Assembly (NCBI RefSeq): GCF_024170005.1
Contig: NZ_JALJXJ010000008.1
Location: 1 to 64,000 of the forward strand
Source of the DNA: Azospirillum lipoferum
Lineage (GTDB): Bacteria; Pseudomonadota; Alphaproteobacteria; Azospirillales; Azospirillaceae
DNA length: 64,000 nt
Direction: 5' to 3'
Of the stretch, positions 31,221 through 40,596 are shown in pieces. Position 1 is the first letter of the stretch; every line of letters starts with the position of its first letter. A program made the position numbers and the translations under genes. The notes below the pieces were generated by a model. It had not been told where the DNA came from, ran no database searches, and saw only the letters and a program-made list of their open reading frames with translations.

Positions 31221-31258
31221 CAGCGGACGCCTCCGGGGCGCTTATTGACGGGGTGAAA

Positions 31259-31340
31259 CCCCTCTCCCCGCTCTCAGCGGACCAAAGGTCCGCCTGTCGC
31301 GACAGCGCAAACTTCGTTTGCGCGAAAGCGGGGGAGAGGG
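31259..31340. repeat. Structured palindromic element (three hairpins inside an outer stem)
   Basis: An outer CCCTCTCCCCGCT arm (31260-31272) faces AGCGGGGGAGAGGG (31327-31340), with one bulged base. Inside are three consecutive perfect inverted repeats: GCGGACC/GGTCCGC (31277-31293), CTGTCGCGACAG (31294-31305) and GCGCAAAC/GTTTGCGC (31305-31323). It fills most of the rnd-kdsD gap. Its outer arm matches arms of the element at 40388-40562. Confidence 0.8.
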
Positions 31341-31459
31341 AGCCCACCGGTCGTTGATTTGACCCGGCGTCCGCCGGTGGGCATACTGCACGACGCGCCT
31401 GCCGGGAGCCGTCCGGGCAGGCGCCGCGTTTGTGAACGGCCCGTCGCCGGGCCTTGCGG

Positions 31460-32497
31460 ATGGAAGGCATGACAGCCTTGACCAGTGTTATCACGTCCAA
31501 CCTGACCGACAGCGCCGCCATCTCGACCGGGTCGAGCTTGGTGGAGAACCGCGATCTCGCCTGCGCCACCCGCGTCCTGCGGACCGAGGCCGATGCGCTG
31601 TTGGCACTGGCCGGCAGCCTCGACGGCGAGTTCCTGCGGGCGCTCGACATCCTGCAGGGCATCGAAGGCCGCGTGGTCGTCACCGGCATGGGCAAGTCGG
31701 GCCATGTCGCCCGCAAGATCGCCGCCACCATGGCCTCCACCGGCACGCCGGCCTTCTTCGTCCATCCGGGCGAGGCGAGCCACGGCGATCTCGGCATGAT
31801 CGCCAAGATCGATGCGGTGGTGGCCCTGTCCAACTCCGGCGAGACGCACGAGCTGGCGGACATCATCGCCTACACCCGCCGCTTCGGCATTCCGCTGATC
31901 GGCATGACGCGGCGCGCCGCCTCCGCGCTGGCCGAGCAGTCGGACGTGGCGCTGGTCATCCCGCCGGAGCCGGAAGCCTGCCCGCTGGGGCTGGCGCCCA
32001 CCACCTCCACCACCATGATGCTGGCGCTGGGCGATGCGCTGGCGGTGGCTCTGCTGGAGCGGCGCGGCTTCTCCGCTGCCGATTTCCGCGAGTTCCACCC
32101 CGGCGGCCAGTTGGGCCGCGCCTTGCTGAAGGTCACCGACATCATGCACAAGGGCGAGGATTTGCCCCTGTGCCGTCTTGACTCGCCGCTGTCCGACGTC
32201 ATCTTCGAGATGACGGCCAAGCGGCTGGGCTGCGTCGGGGTGACCGACGATGCCGGGGCGCTGGTCGGGATCATCACCGACGGCGACCTGCGCCGTCATC
32301 TGACGCCGGAGCTTCTGGCGGAACGCGCGGACAGCATCATGTCGCCGCGGCCCAAGACCATCCGCCCCAAGGCGCTGATCGTCGAGGCGCTGCGCGAGAT
32401 GAACGACAAGAAGATCACCACCCTGTTCGTGATCGAGGCCGACCGGCCGCTCGGCATCGTGCACATCCACGATGTCCTGCGCGCCGGTGCGGCCTGA
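31460..32497 (+). CDS. kdsD: Arabinose-5-phosphate isomerase (KdsD/KpsF)
   Basis: KdsD converts ribulose-5-phosphate to arabinose-5-phosphate, the precursor of the lipopolysaccharide core sugar KDO. The roughly 345-aa protein has a SIS domain (about 45-190, VVVTGMGKSGHVARKIAATMASTGTPAFFVHPGEASHGDLG) followed by two CBS domains (about 215-345). The Lys of GMGKSG and the Glu and His of the HPGEASHGD loop are the expected catalytic residues. Start choice is open between ATGs at 31460 and 31469. It is the first gene of the lipopolysaccharide-export cluster; the candidate lptC TTG lies 53 bases after its stop. Confidence 0.94.
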   Translation: MEGMTALTSVITSNLTDSAAISTGSSLVENRDLACATRVLRTEADALLALAGSLDGEFLRALDILQGIEGRVVVTGMGKSGHVARKIAATMASTGTPAFFVHPGEASHGDLGMIAKIDAVVALSNSGETHELADIIAYTRRFGIPLIGMTRRAASALAEQSDVALVIPPEPEACPLGLAPTTSTTMMLALGDALAVALLERRGFSAADFREFHPGGQLGRALLKVTDIMHKGEDLPLCRLDSPLSDVIFEMTAKRLGCVGVTDDAGALVGIITDGDLRRHLTPELLAERADSIMSPRPKTIRPKALIVEALREMNDKKITTLFVIEADRPLGIVHIHDVLRAGAA

Positions 32498-32549
32498 CGA
32501 TTGTCCTGTCCATGATGGAAGCCAAGCGCCGAGCCGGAGGGACGAAGAG

Positions 32550-33299
32550 TTGAGCCTGGACGACCTGCGTAGCCCCGACCGCACGGCAGCCGGCCGCACC
32601 GCACCCGTTTTGACCGCCGGGGAGGCATCCGCCGGTGGTACCCGCCGCGCGTCCGCCGCCCCGGAACCGCCGGCGGCGCTGCGGGCGCACCGGCGGCGGG
32701 ACACCCGTCCGGTCAGCCGGGTCTACAGCCGTTTCGTTTCCGCAATGAAGTTCGTGCTGCCGGCGGCGGCGCTGGCGATGGTGGCCCTGCTGGCCGCCTG
32801 GCCGTCGCTGAACAGCCCGCAGAGCGCCCGCGTCACGGCAGACGCCGGGCAGAGCGAGATGCTGAAGCCGCGCTATTTCAGCCTGGACGAGCACAACCAG
32901 CCCTTCTCGCTGGTGGCGGCCAAGGCCGACAAGTCGGCCGATCAGCCCGACATCGTCCTGCTGGACGACCCGCAGGCGGAGATGACGGAGACCACCGGCA
33001 CCTGGGTGACCATGCGGTCCGACAAGGGCTGGTACAACCAGGCCACCGGCATCCTGCTGATGCGCGGCAACGTCCATGTCCTGCGCGACGACGGCAACGA
33101 GTTCACCACCAGCGAGGCCGAGGCCGACATCCGCAAGGGCAACGCCTGGGGCGAGCAGGCGGTGACCGGCCAGGGCCCGCAGGGCGAGATCAACGCCAAG
33201 GGCTTCCGCATGACGGACCGCGGCAAGAATGTCGTCTTCCTCAACCAGTCGAAGGCCGAGGTCCAGGCCGCCGAACGCCCCGGGAGCAAGAAGCCGTGA
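32550..33299 (+). CDS. lptC: LPS export protein LptC
   Basis: LptC is a bitopic inner-membrane protein that passes lipopolysaccharide from LptBFG to LptA. The 249-aa product has an Ala/Arg-rich cytoplasmic N-terminus, one membrane helix (MKFVLPAAALAMVALLAAWPSL, about residues 64-86), and a periplasmic beta-jellyroll (LptC/YrbK domain, about 105-235). The start is set at TTG 32550 (MSLDDLRSPDR), behind GGAGG. A start at 32472 would overlap kdsD and add 26 residues. Its TGA overlaps the GTG of lptA by four bases. Confidence 0.87.
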   Translation: MSLDDLRSPDRTAAGRTAPVLTAGEASAGGTRRASAAPEPPAALRAHRRRDTRPVSRVYSRFVSAMKFVLPAAALAMVALLAAWPSLNSPQSARVTADAGQSEMLKPRYFSLDEHNQPFSLVAAKADKSADQPDIVLLDDPQAEMTETTGTWVTMRSDKGWYNQATGILLMRGNVHVLRDDGNEFTTSEAEADIRKGNAWGEQAVTGQGPQGEINAKGFRMTDRGKNVVFLNQSKAEVQAAERPGSKKP

Positions 33300-34173
33300 C
33301 GTCCAAACGGTCGCCATTCCATACCGCCCCATTTCGTATTGCCCTGACCCTGTCGGCCATCCTGGCCGGCGGGTTTTTCTCTTTCGCATCCCTGATTCCG
33401 GGGCCGGCCTTCGCCCAGGGCCTGCCCGGCATGGGCGGCAAGCAGCCGGTGGAGATCAACGCCGATCAGGCGATCGAATGGCACCAGGACGTCCGCGCCT
33501 ATGTGGCGCGCGGCAATGCGTCGGCCAAGCGCAACGACTCGACCGTCTTCGCCGACGTGCTGACCGCCTATTACCGCGAGGTTCCCGGCAAGGGGAACGA
33601 GGTGTTCCAGCTGGTCGCCGACGGCAATGTCCGCGTCGTCAGCCCGACCCAGCAGGTGTTCGGCGACCATGGCGTCTATAACGTCGACAAGCAGGTGGCC
33701 GTCGTCACCGGCAAGGACCTGAAGCTGGTCACCACCAAGGACGTGGTCACCGCCCGCGACAGCCTGGAATATTACGAGGCGCAGGACCTGACCGTGGCGC
33801 GTGGCGACGCGGTCGCGGTGCGCGGCAACGACCGGCTGCGCGCCGACGTGCTGATCGGCCGGCTGAAGAAGATGCCGGACGGCACCACCCAGATGGAGCG
33901 GATCGACGGGTCCGGCAACATCATCGTGACCACGCCCACCGACGTGGCGCTGTCCGACAAGCTGGTCTATTCGGTCGCCGACAATGTCGCGGTGCTGATC
34001 GGCAATGTCCGGATCACCCGCGGCGACAACCAGCTGAACGGCGAAGCCGCCGAGATGAACATGAACACCAAGATCAACCGCGTCATCGCCGGCCGCGACG
34101 CCGGTGGCCGGGTCAGCGGCCTGCTGATCCCCGGCGAAAAGAACGGCCCCGGCGGCGCCGCAGGCAAGAAGCC

Positions 34174-34177
<4 letters not shown>
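33296..34177 (+). CDS. lptA: LPS export periplasmic protein LptA
   Basis: LptA forms the periplasmic bridge that carries lipopolysaccharide to the outer-membrane LptDE complex. The 293-aa precursor starts at GTG 33296 and has a signal peptide (positive MTSKRSPFHTAPFR, a hydrophobic stretch, and a probable cleavage after PGPAFA at about residue 40). Two OstA-like beta-jellyroll segments follow (PVEINADQAIEWHQDVRAYVARGNA and QMERIDGSGNIIVTTPTDVA), making it longer than E. coli LptA (185 aa), as is usual in alphaproteobacteria. It overlaps lptC and lptB by four bases on each side (GTGA junctions), so all three are translationally coupled. Confidence 0.9.
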
Positions 34178-34965
<788 letters not shown>

Positions 34966-34998
34966 CCCTCCGTTCCCACTGGTCCCGGTTCCACAGCC

Positions 34999-36618
34999 AT
35001 GGCGCTTGCTCAACGTCTCGACCTTCGACAAGCCCAGACCCTGGTGATGACGCCGCAGTTGCAGCAGGCCATCAAGCTGCTGCAGCTGTCGAACATCGAA
35101 CTGTCGGACTTCGTCGATCGCGAGATCGAGCAGAACCCGCTGCTGGAGCGTGACGGCGGCCCGGCCGACGGTGGCAGCGACCCCGTCGTGGGCGACGGTG
35201 CCGGCAGCGAGGCGCCGGGCGGGCTAGACGGCCCCGGCGGCATGGAGGCGAACGGCCTCAGCATCGACGGCCTGAACGGCCGCGACGACGGGCCGGCCCT
35301 GCCGATGAGCGACGGGCGCACCCGCGACACGGTGGAGATGACCTCATCGGACACGCTGGCCACCTCGTCGGAGGCGCCGCTCGACACCGATTTCGAGAAT
35401 GTCTACAGCGACGACCGCTTTTCCGACGGCTCGGACGGCGGCAGCGAGGTCTACGGCTCCTACGGCGAGCGCGGCGGCCGCAGCGGTTTCGAGGATGACG
35501 ACAGCAACCTCGAAGCGACGCTGACCAGTGAAAAGAACCTCCGCGACCACCTGACCGAACAGCTGAAGATCGACCTTCCCGACCTGGGCGACCAACTGAT
35601 CGGGCTGGCCCTGATCGACATGCTGGACGAGGCCGGCTGGCTGGTCGGCTTCGACGCCCAGGCGCTGGCCGAGCAGCTTGGCTGTGGCGTGGAGCGGGTG
35701 GAACGGGTGCTGGCCGCCTGCCAGCGCTTCGACCCGCCGGGCATCTTCGCCCGTTCGCTGAAGGAATGCCTCGCCATCCAGCTGCGCGAGAAGAACCGGC
35801 TCGATCCGGCGATGGCGGCGCTGCTCGACAATCTGGAGCTTCTGGCCGCGCGCAACCTGCCGGCCATCATGAAGGTCTGCGGCGTCGATGCCGAGGACGT
35901 CGCCGACATGGTCGCCGACATCCGCAAGCTGAACCCGAAGCCGGCGCTGGCCTTCGACCATACCCCGGCCCAGCTGGTCACCCCCGACATCCTGATGCGT
36001 GCCAACCCCGGCGGCGGCTGGCTGATCGACCTGAACCCGGACACGCTGCCGCGCGTGCTGGTCAACCACCGCTATTTCGCCCGCATTTCCGACACCGCCC
36101 GCAACAAGGCCGACAAGGAATACATCTCCGAACGGTTCCAATCGGCGAACTGGCTGGTGAAGTCGCTGCACCAGCGCGCCACCACCATTTTGAAGGTGGC
36201 GAGCGAGATCATCCGCCAGCAGGATGCGTTCTTTATCCATGGCGTCTCGCACCTGCGACCGCTGATCCTGCGCGACATCGCGGAGGCGATCGGCATGCAT
36301 GAGAGCACCGTCAGCCGCGTCACCACCAACAAGTTCATGGCGACCCCGCGCGGCGTCTTCGAGCTGAAATACTTCTTCACCTCCGCCATCCAGGGTGCCG
36401 ACGGCCAGGCATCCCATTCCGCGGAAGCGGTTCGGCACCGCATCAAGACCATGATCGATGCGGAGAAGCCGGACGACGTGCTGTCCGACGACAAACTGGT
36501 GGAGATTCTCCGGGCGGAAGGGATCGACATTGCGCGAAGGACGGTCGCGAAGTATCGTGAAGCGATGAAAATACCGTCATCGGTGCAGCGACGCCGTGCC
36601 AAGATGTCACGCATGTAA
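34999..36618 (+). CDS. rpoN: RNA polymerase sigma-54 factor
   Basis: RpoN directs transcription from -24/-12 promoters with enhancer-binding activators and controls nitrogen fixation, assimilation and motility in related bacteria. The 539-aa protein has region I (LDLRQAQTLVMTPQLQQAIKLLQ, glutamine-rich), an acidic Gly/Ser/Asp-rich region II (about 50-170) that is long, as in alphaproteobacteria, the core-binding domain, the HTH (RDIAEAIGMHESTVSRVTTNK) and the RpoN box ARRTVAKYRE at 512-521. Its position in the lptB-rpoN-hpf-ptsN cluster is the classical one. Confidence 0.97.
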   Translation: MALAQRLDLRQAQTLVMTPQLQQAIKLLQLSNIELSDFVDREIEQNPLLERDGGPADGGSDPVVGDGAGSEAPGGLDGPGGMEANGLSIDGLNGRDDGPALPMSDGRTRDTVEMTSSDTLATSSEAPLDTDFENVYSDDRFSDGSDGGSEVYGSYGERGGRSGFEDDDSNLEATLTSEKNLRDHLTEQLKIDLPDLGDQLIGLALIDMLDEAGWLVGFDAQALAEQLGCGVERVERVLAACQRFDPPGIFARSLKECLAIQLREKNRLDPAMAALLDNLELLAARNLPAIMKVCGVDAEDVADMVADIRKLNPKPALAFDHTPAQLVTPDILMRANPGGGWLIDLNPDTLPRVLVNHRYFARISDTARNKADKEYISERFQSANWLVKSLHQRATTILKVASEIIRQQDAFFIHGVSHLRPLILRDIAEAIGMHESTVSRVTTNKFMATPRGVFELKYFFTSAIQGADGQASHSAEAVRHRIKTMIDAEKPDDVLSDDKLVEILRAEGIDIARRTVAKYREAMKIPSSVQRRRAKMSRM

Positions 36619-36770
36619 GCGGGGTGGATGGGGGAGGGCTCGATTGACAGTCCGGTGACCCTTGCCTATCGTCCCGGCCCGCAAGCGGCGGATCAGCATC
36701 CACGAACCCGGCATCTTCGAACGTCGTGTCTACACCGTCCCCAGCGGACCAATATTGGAAACGTTCCACC

Positions 36771-37361
36771 ATGCAACTCTCCGTCAAAGGCAAGCAGCTC
36801 GATGTGGGTGATGCTCTGCGCACCCATGTGGCCGATAGCCTGAACGCCGTGGTCGGCAAGTACTTCGACAAGCCGATCGAGGCGAACGTCGTCCTGACCA
36901 AGGACGCGCACCTCTACAAGGCCGACATCCAGGTCCATGTGGGCCGCGGGATCGTCCTGCAGAGTGCCGGCGACGCCACCGAACCCTACCCGGCCTTCGA
37001 CATCGCCTGCGAGAAGCTGGCCAAGCGCCTGCGCCGCTACAAGCGCCGGCTGCGCGACCACCACGCCGCCGAGAACGGCGCCGCCCTCCCGGCGAGCTAT
37101 CGCGTGCTGGAGGCCGAGGCCGACGAGCATCACGACGAGGTCGAGACGGCCACCGACGGCGCCCATCAGCCGATGGTCGTCGCCGAGATGGAGACGAGCA
37201 TCGCCACCCTGTCGGTCAGCGAGGCGGTGATGCGCCTGGAGCTGGCGCAGGCTCCGGCGTTGATGTTCCACAACGGTGCGCATGGCCGCCTGAACATGGT
37301 CTACCGCCGTGCCGACGGGAACATCGGCTGGGTCGACCCGGCGGAGAAGGCCGGCGCCTGA
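36771..37361 (+). CDS. hpf: Long ribosome hibernation-promoting factor
   Basis: Long HPF binds the 30S decoding site in stationary phase and dimerises ribosomes to 100S particles. The 196-aa product has the N-terminal S30AE domain (about 1-100, MQLSVKGKQLDVGDALRTHV) and a C-terminal dimerisation domain (about 140-196, SEAVMRLELAQAPALMFHN and LNMVYRRADGNIGWVDP). That domain defines the long form found in most bacteria outside the gamma group. The ATG at 36771 is used because the conserved domain starts there; an in-frame ATG at 36726 is not needed. It lies 152 bases after rpoN. Confidence 0.95.
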   Translation: MQLSVKGKQLDVGDALRTHVADSLNAVVGKYFDKPIEANVVLTKDAHLYKADIQVHVGRGIVLQSAGDATEPYPAFDIACEKLAKRLRRYKRRLRDHHAAENGAALPASYRVLEAEADEHHDEVETATDGAHQPMVVAEMETSIATLSVSEAVMRLELAQAPALMFHNGAHGRLNMVYRRADGNIGWVDPAEKAGA

Positions 37362-37395
37362 CGGCGCCGACCCGTCCCTCTGGTCAAGAAGCGTC

Positions 37396-37854
37396 ATGCT
37401 CGACCTCATTTCTCCGCACGCCATCCTCCCGAACCTGAAGGCCGGCAACAAGAAGCAGGCCCTGCAGGAGATGGCGCGCAAAGCGTCCGAGCTGACCGGT
37501 CAGCACGAGCGGGCGATCTTCGACGTGCTTCTGGAGCGCGAAAGGCTGGGCACGACCGGCGTGGGCCATGGCATCGCCATCCCGCACGGCAAGCTGTCCA
37601 GCCTGGACCGCGTCCATGGCGTCTTCGCCCGCGTGGAGCGGCCCATCGATTTCGATGCGATCGATGAGCAGCCGGTCGACCTGATCTTCCTCCTTCTCGC
37701 CCCGGAACAGGCGGGAGCCGACCATCTGAAGGCCCTTGCCCGCGTCTCGCGCCTTCTGCGGGACCAGTCCATGTGCGAGAAGCTGCGCGGAGCCCAGTCG
37801 GGCGACGCGATGTACGCGCTCCTGACCCAGCACGAGCCGAGCCCGTCCAACTGA
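37396..37854 (+). CDS. ptsN: Nitrogen-PTS IIA protein EIIA-Ntr
   Basis: PtsN is the terminal phosphoacceptor of the regulatory nitrogen PTS (PtsP to NPr to PtsN); it affects potassium uptake and nitrogen and carbon signalling. The 152-aa protein is a PTS EIIA type-2 domain with the phosphorylated His at residue 64 in GIAIPHGKL. The ATG at 37396 (MLDLISPHAILPNLKAGNKK) matches the family start. It lies 34 bases after hpf and is followed by a strong terminator, closing the kdsD-to-ptsN cluster. Its phosphate donor enzyme PtsP is encoded at 43.9 kb; NPr is not in the window. Confidence 0.96.
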   Translation: MLDLISPHAILPNLKAGNKKQALQEMARKASELTGQHERAIFDVLLERERLGTTGVGHGIAIPHGKLSSLDRVHGVFARVERPIDFDAIDEQPVDLIFLLLAPEQAGADHLKALARVSRLLRDQSMCEKLRGAQSGDAMYALLTQHEPSPSN

Positions 37855-37885
37855 CGGGCTCCCCGCCGTTAGGGGCAGAATGCCG

Positions 37886-37920
37886 AAGGGCCGCCGCACG
37901 GGCTGTGCGCGGCCCTTTTT
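37886..37920 (+). terminator. Terminator of the kdsD-ptsN cluster
   Basis: AAGGGCCGC (37886-37894) pairs with GCGGCCCTT (37909-37917), followed by a T-rich run, 31 bases after the ptsN stop. Confidence 0.88.
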
Positions 37921-37984
37921 CTTTGGCGGCTGCTGCACCGATTGGTGAGGGGCCGGGGGGGCTGCTACACTGGGCCGAGCCGAC

Positions 37985-38551
37985 ATGACCGACGGGGGCA
38001 AGGCCATGGCAGGCGTCTCGCGCAAGCCTTGGATCACGCCGCAGGACTATCTTGCCGCCGAACGGACGGCCGAGGTGCGCCACGAATATCTCGATGGCGA
38101 GATCTTCGCCATGGTCGGGGCGAGCCGCCGTCACGCGACCATCGTCGGCAACCTGTTCGTTGCCCTGCGGCAGGCCGCCCGCGCCCAGGGAGGCCAAGCT
38201 TATGCGAATGACGTGAAGGTCCGTGTCGAAGTGGCGAACGCCTTCTACTATCCCGACCTCGTGGCGACCTGCGCCGGTGGCGACGACGACCCCTATGTGG
38301 TCAAGGACCCGGTCCTGGTCGTCGAGGTGCTGTCCGACAGCACCGAGGCCATCGACCGCCGCGAGAAGCGGACCAACTACCAGAAAATCCCATCCCTGCA
38401 CGAGATCGTGCTGGTCTCGCAGAGTGAGCGTCTGGTGGAGGTCTACCGCCGAGATGGCAGCGGCTGGACGGTCGATGTCGTGCGCGAGGGGCCAGTTATG
38501 CTGGCCGCGTTGGATCTTTCTCTGCCGTTGGACGCGGTGTACGAGGATTGA
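37985..38551 (+). CDS. Uma2-family (DUF820) predicted endonuclease
   Basis: The 188-aa protein belongs to the Uma2 group of restriction-endonuclease-like folds. RHEYLDGEIFAMVGASRRHATIVGNLFVAL is the family N-terminus, FYYPDLVATC supplies the PD motif, and PVLVVEVLSDSTEAIDRREKRTNYQKI supplies the ExK-like catalytic stretch. Uma2 genes are numerous in cyanobacteria and scattered elsewhere; their cellular role is unknown. It follows the ptsN terminator, so it needs its own promoter. Its last 56 bases overlap the 3' end of the convergent 585-aa gene. ATGs at 37985 and 38006 are both possible starts. Confidence 0.85.
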   Translation: MTDGGKAMAGVSRKPWITPQDYLAAERTAEVRHEYLDGEIFAMVGASRRHATIVGNLFVALRQAARAQGGQAYANDVKVRVEVANAFYYPDLVATCAGGDDDPYVVKDPVLVVEVLSDSTEAIDRREKRTNYQKIPSLHEIVLVSQSERLVEVYRRDGSGWTVDVVREGPVMLAALDLSLPLDAVYED

Positions 38552-40253
38552 GCGGCGGTTCGGTGCTTGCCGGTGGCGCGGGGGGCTTGCCTTCTCCGGC
38601 CTTCAGGGCTTCGAGGATCCGGACGACTCTTTCGATCTCGGGGAAGAACTTGGTGATGCCGCTGGTTGTTCCAAGAAGCGCGATAACCAAGCATGCGGCT
38701 GCGACGTTCACCCCTATGCCAACCGTCAGCTTCGCCGGTGCTTTGACAAATTCAGGGTAAAACTCTTTGCCGGCATTCCGTACGTACTCAACAAGCTTGT
38801 CCTTGCCAGCACGAAGCAGCGCGGTCAGCAGATTGCGTGCCGTAAGGCCGAACATCGCGATGCGCCGCCGCCGCACATCGTCGGCGTCCGGTTCGGCGCT
38901 GTCTTCCGACAGGGTGTCGAAGGCCGCCTGCACATCCGGCCCGATGATGTCCGCGTCCTTGATCCCGTCGCGCAGCGCGTCGAGGTGATGGAGCAGGGCG
39001 GATGCGCTGTCCGGTGTCAGGCTGTTCGCCAACCGTTCGGCATCCCGCTGCCACAGGGCGGGCAGGCAGTTGCACAGGCGGCGCGCGGTGTCGGCAAGGT
39101 CGCCCAAATCCGCCAGGATGCGGGCCGGCATTTCCGCCGCGTCCTGCGGGTTGTCCAGTGCCTTGGCGAGGCGTTCGACGGAAATGCTGCGTGAGTCCAC
39201 CAGTGCCGGGCGCAGATCGGCGGCGCGTTCGGTCAGAACCTCCCTCAGTCTGCCGACCTTGCGGGCGATGGTGGGATCGGTGTTGCTGCGGGCCAGGGCT
39301 TCGAGCAGGTCGTCGGCCTTCTCGCGCGTCTCGTCGAGATAATCCTGGGCAATCCCGCCATCCTCAGGCAGGGCGTCGGGCGGAAGAACCTCCATGCGCC
39401 CGTCGCGCCAGTCGAACAGATAGGGCGCGGGTTGTTGTGGGGGGAGGGTGTCCAGTGCCTCGGCGATGTCCTGCTGCGGGTCGGGGCGGTCGCCGGACGC
39501 GGTTTCCTCGCGTAGCCAGTTGGCGATGTCGGCGTTGACCTCTTTTGCCGGGCGGTCCCACCATTCGTCGGGCTGGATGGCGATGCGCAGGGCCAAGGCG
39601 TCGCTGAACACCGGCCGCAGCGACCGACCATCATCCAGCGAGGCCAGCGCCTCATACCACCGGATCCAAGGTTGGAAGCCATGCTCGATGGCCAAGGAAC
39701 TGTTGGCGAATTGGCTCCAGGCGGCGCGAAGCCAATCCGGGACGCTGCCCTGCCAAAGCGGTTGCCGGAGCAACAGAGCGCCACGCTCCGGAGGAGGAGA
39801 CTCATCGGTCGTTTTCAGCCAAGTCGCATCATCGGATACGGAACGCCAAATAACGTCTGGATTGATCCTGGCGGCGACGGCAGCGGTATTGGCGGCGAGG
39901 TCGGCGGCGGCGAAGTCGCCGGAAGCGTAGGCCGCGTAGGCAGTGTAAGCGGCGATGAAGGCAGCGTATGCGTCGCTTGCATCAGCGCTATCGATGAAGC
40001 CAGCGGCAGCGTTAATTGATTTATGGCTTCGCTGAGCACATGCTACGAAAGACATAAAGTTTGCGCGTGCAACGGAAATGACACGGCGTTCTGGAGCCAT
40101 TTTTCCGCTGAATTTTGCCTCAGTGACTGATCCGATGAGCGGCAGTACACGCAGTGCTACGCGGCTGGCGATTACCTGCGCCCACGATTCGGGTTTGTCG
40201 CTTAACCAATCGTGTAGCTCATCCTCAGAGGTGACGCGCACTGTGGCAGTCAT
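38496..40253 (-). CDS. Unrecognised 585-aa protein with C-terminal membrane segment
   Basis: No family was recognised. The ATG at 40253 follows AAGGA. Visible parts: a conserved-looking start (TSEDELHDWLSDKPESWAQVIASRVALRVLPL, residues 8-39); a strongly Ala/Tyr-rich helix-like stretch (about 87-129, with AYAAFIAAYTAYAAYASG); a long charged helical middle (about 250-430, many Asp/Glu/Arg/Leu); one hydrophobic segment (about 511-530, GVNVAAACLVIALLG); and a Pro-rich tail. It may be a membrane-anchored protein with an N-terminal sensing or adaptor module; this is inference. The 5' part of the gene is visibly less GC-rich than its neighbours and uses codons with A or T in third position, which suggests transfer. 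A hairpin block separates it from ubiG, and the Uma2 gene converges on it. Confidence 0.75.
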   Translation of the reverse strand: MTATVRVTSEDELHDWLSDKPESWAQVIASRVALRVLPLIGSVTEAKFSGKMAPERRVISVARANFMSFVACAQRSHKSINAAAGFIDSADASDAYAAFIAAYTAYAAYASGDFAAADLAANTAAVAARINPDVIWRSVSDDATWLKTTDESPPPERGALLLRQPLWQGSVPDWLRAAWSQFANSSLAIEHGFQPWIRWYEALASLDDGRSLRPVFSDALALRIAIQPDEWWDRPAKEVNADIANWLREETASGDRPDPQQDIAEALDTLPPQQPAPYLFDWRDGRMEVLPPDALPEDGGIAQDYLDETREKADDLLEALARSNTDPTIARKVGRLREVLTERAADLRPALVDSRSISVERLAKALDNPQDAAEMPARILADLGDLADTARRLCNCLPALWQRDAERLANSLTPDSASALLHHLDALRDGIKDADIIGPDVQAAFDTLSEDSAEPDADDVRRRRIAMFGLTARNLLTALLRAGKDKLVEYVRNAGKEFYPEFVKAPAKLTVGIGVNVAAACLVIALLGTTSGITKFFPEIERVVRILEALKAGEGKPPAPPASTEPPLNPRTPRPTAEKDPTRPA

Positions 40254-40387
40254 TGGAAATCCTTCAGTGCCCGCAAAATTGCCAGAGGCGAGCGTCTTCC
40301 GAACCAAAATGCTCAGATAAGAGTAAATTTTGAAGGAAAATATGACCCCAGCGGGTGGCGGCGGTCAAGGTTCGGCACCGGGGATGG

Positions 40388-40562
40388 CCCTCTCTCCTCT
40401 GGGGAGAGGGAGGGGACCCGCGCCGCAGGCGTGGGGAGGGTGAGGGAGCCGGCGCGCGGGTCGCGCGCCGCCAAGGGGCATGCTGCCCCTTGGCAATCCC
40501 CTGGCGGCGACCGACGGTCGCCGCTGCCCCCTCACCCAACCCTCTCCCCAGGGGGGAGAGGG
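40388..40562. repeat. Array of five consecutive hairpins with long-range arms
   Basis: Hairpins read in order: CCCTCTCTCC/GGGGAGAGGG (40388-40410), CGGCGCGCG/CGCGCGCCG (40450-40470), CCAAGGGGCA/TGCCCCTTGG (40471-40493), GCGGCGACC/GGTCGCCGC (40504-40524), CCCTCTCCCC/GGGGAGAGGG (40540-40562). All have loops of about three bases. In addition GGGTGAGGG (40438-40446) can pair with CCCTCACCC (40529-40537), which encloses the middle three. It fills the gap between the 585-aa gene and ubiG; no gene is seen in the gap. Confidence 0.85.
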
Positions 40563-40596
40563 CTTGAAAGGCGTCCGCTAACCTTATAAAGCCCCC

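Noticed and set aside
40388..40562. CRISPR array
   Set aside because: The units are different palindromes without a common repeat or regular spacers.
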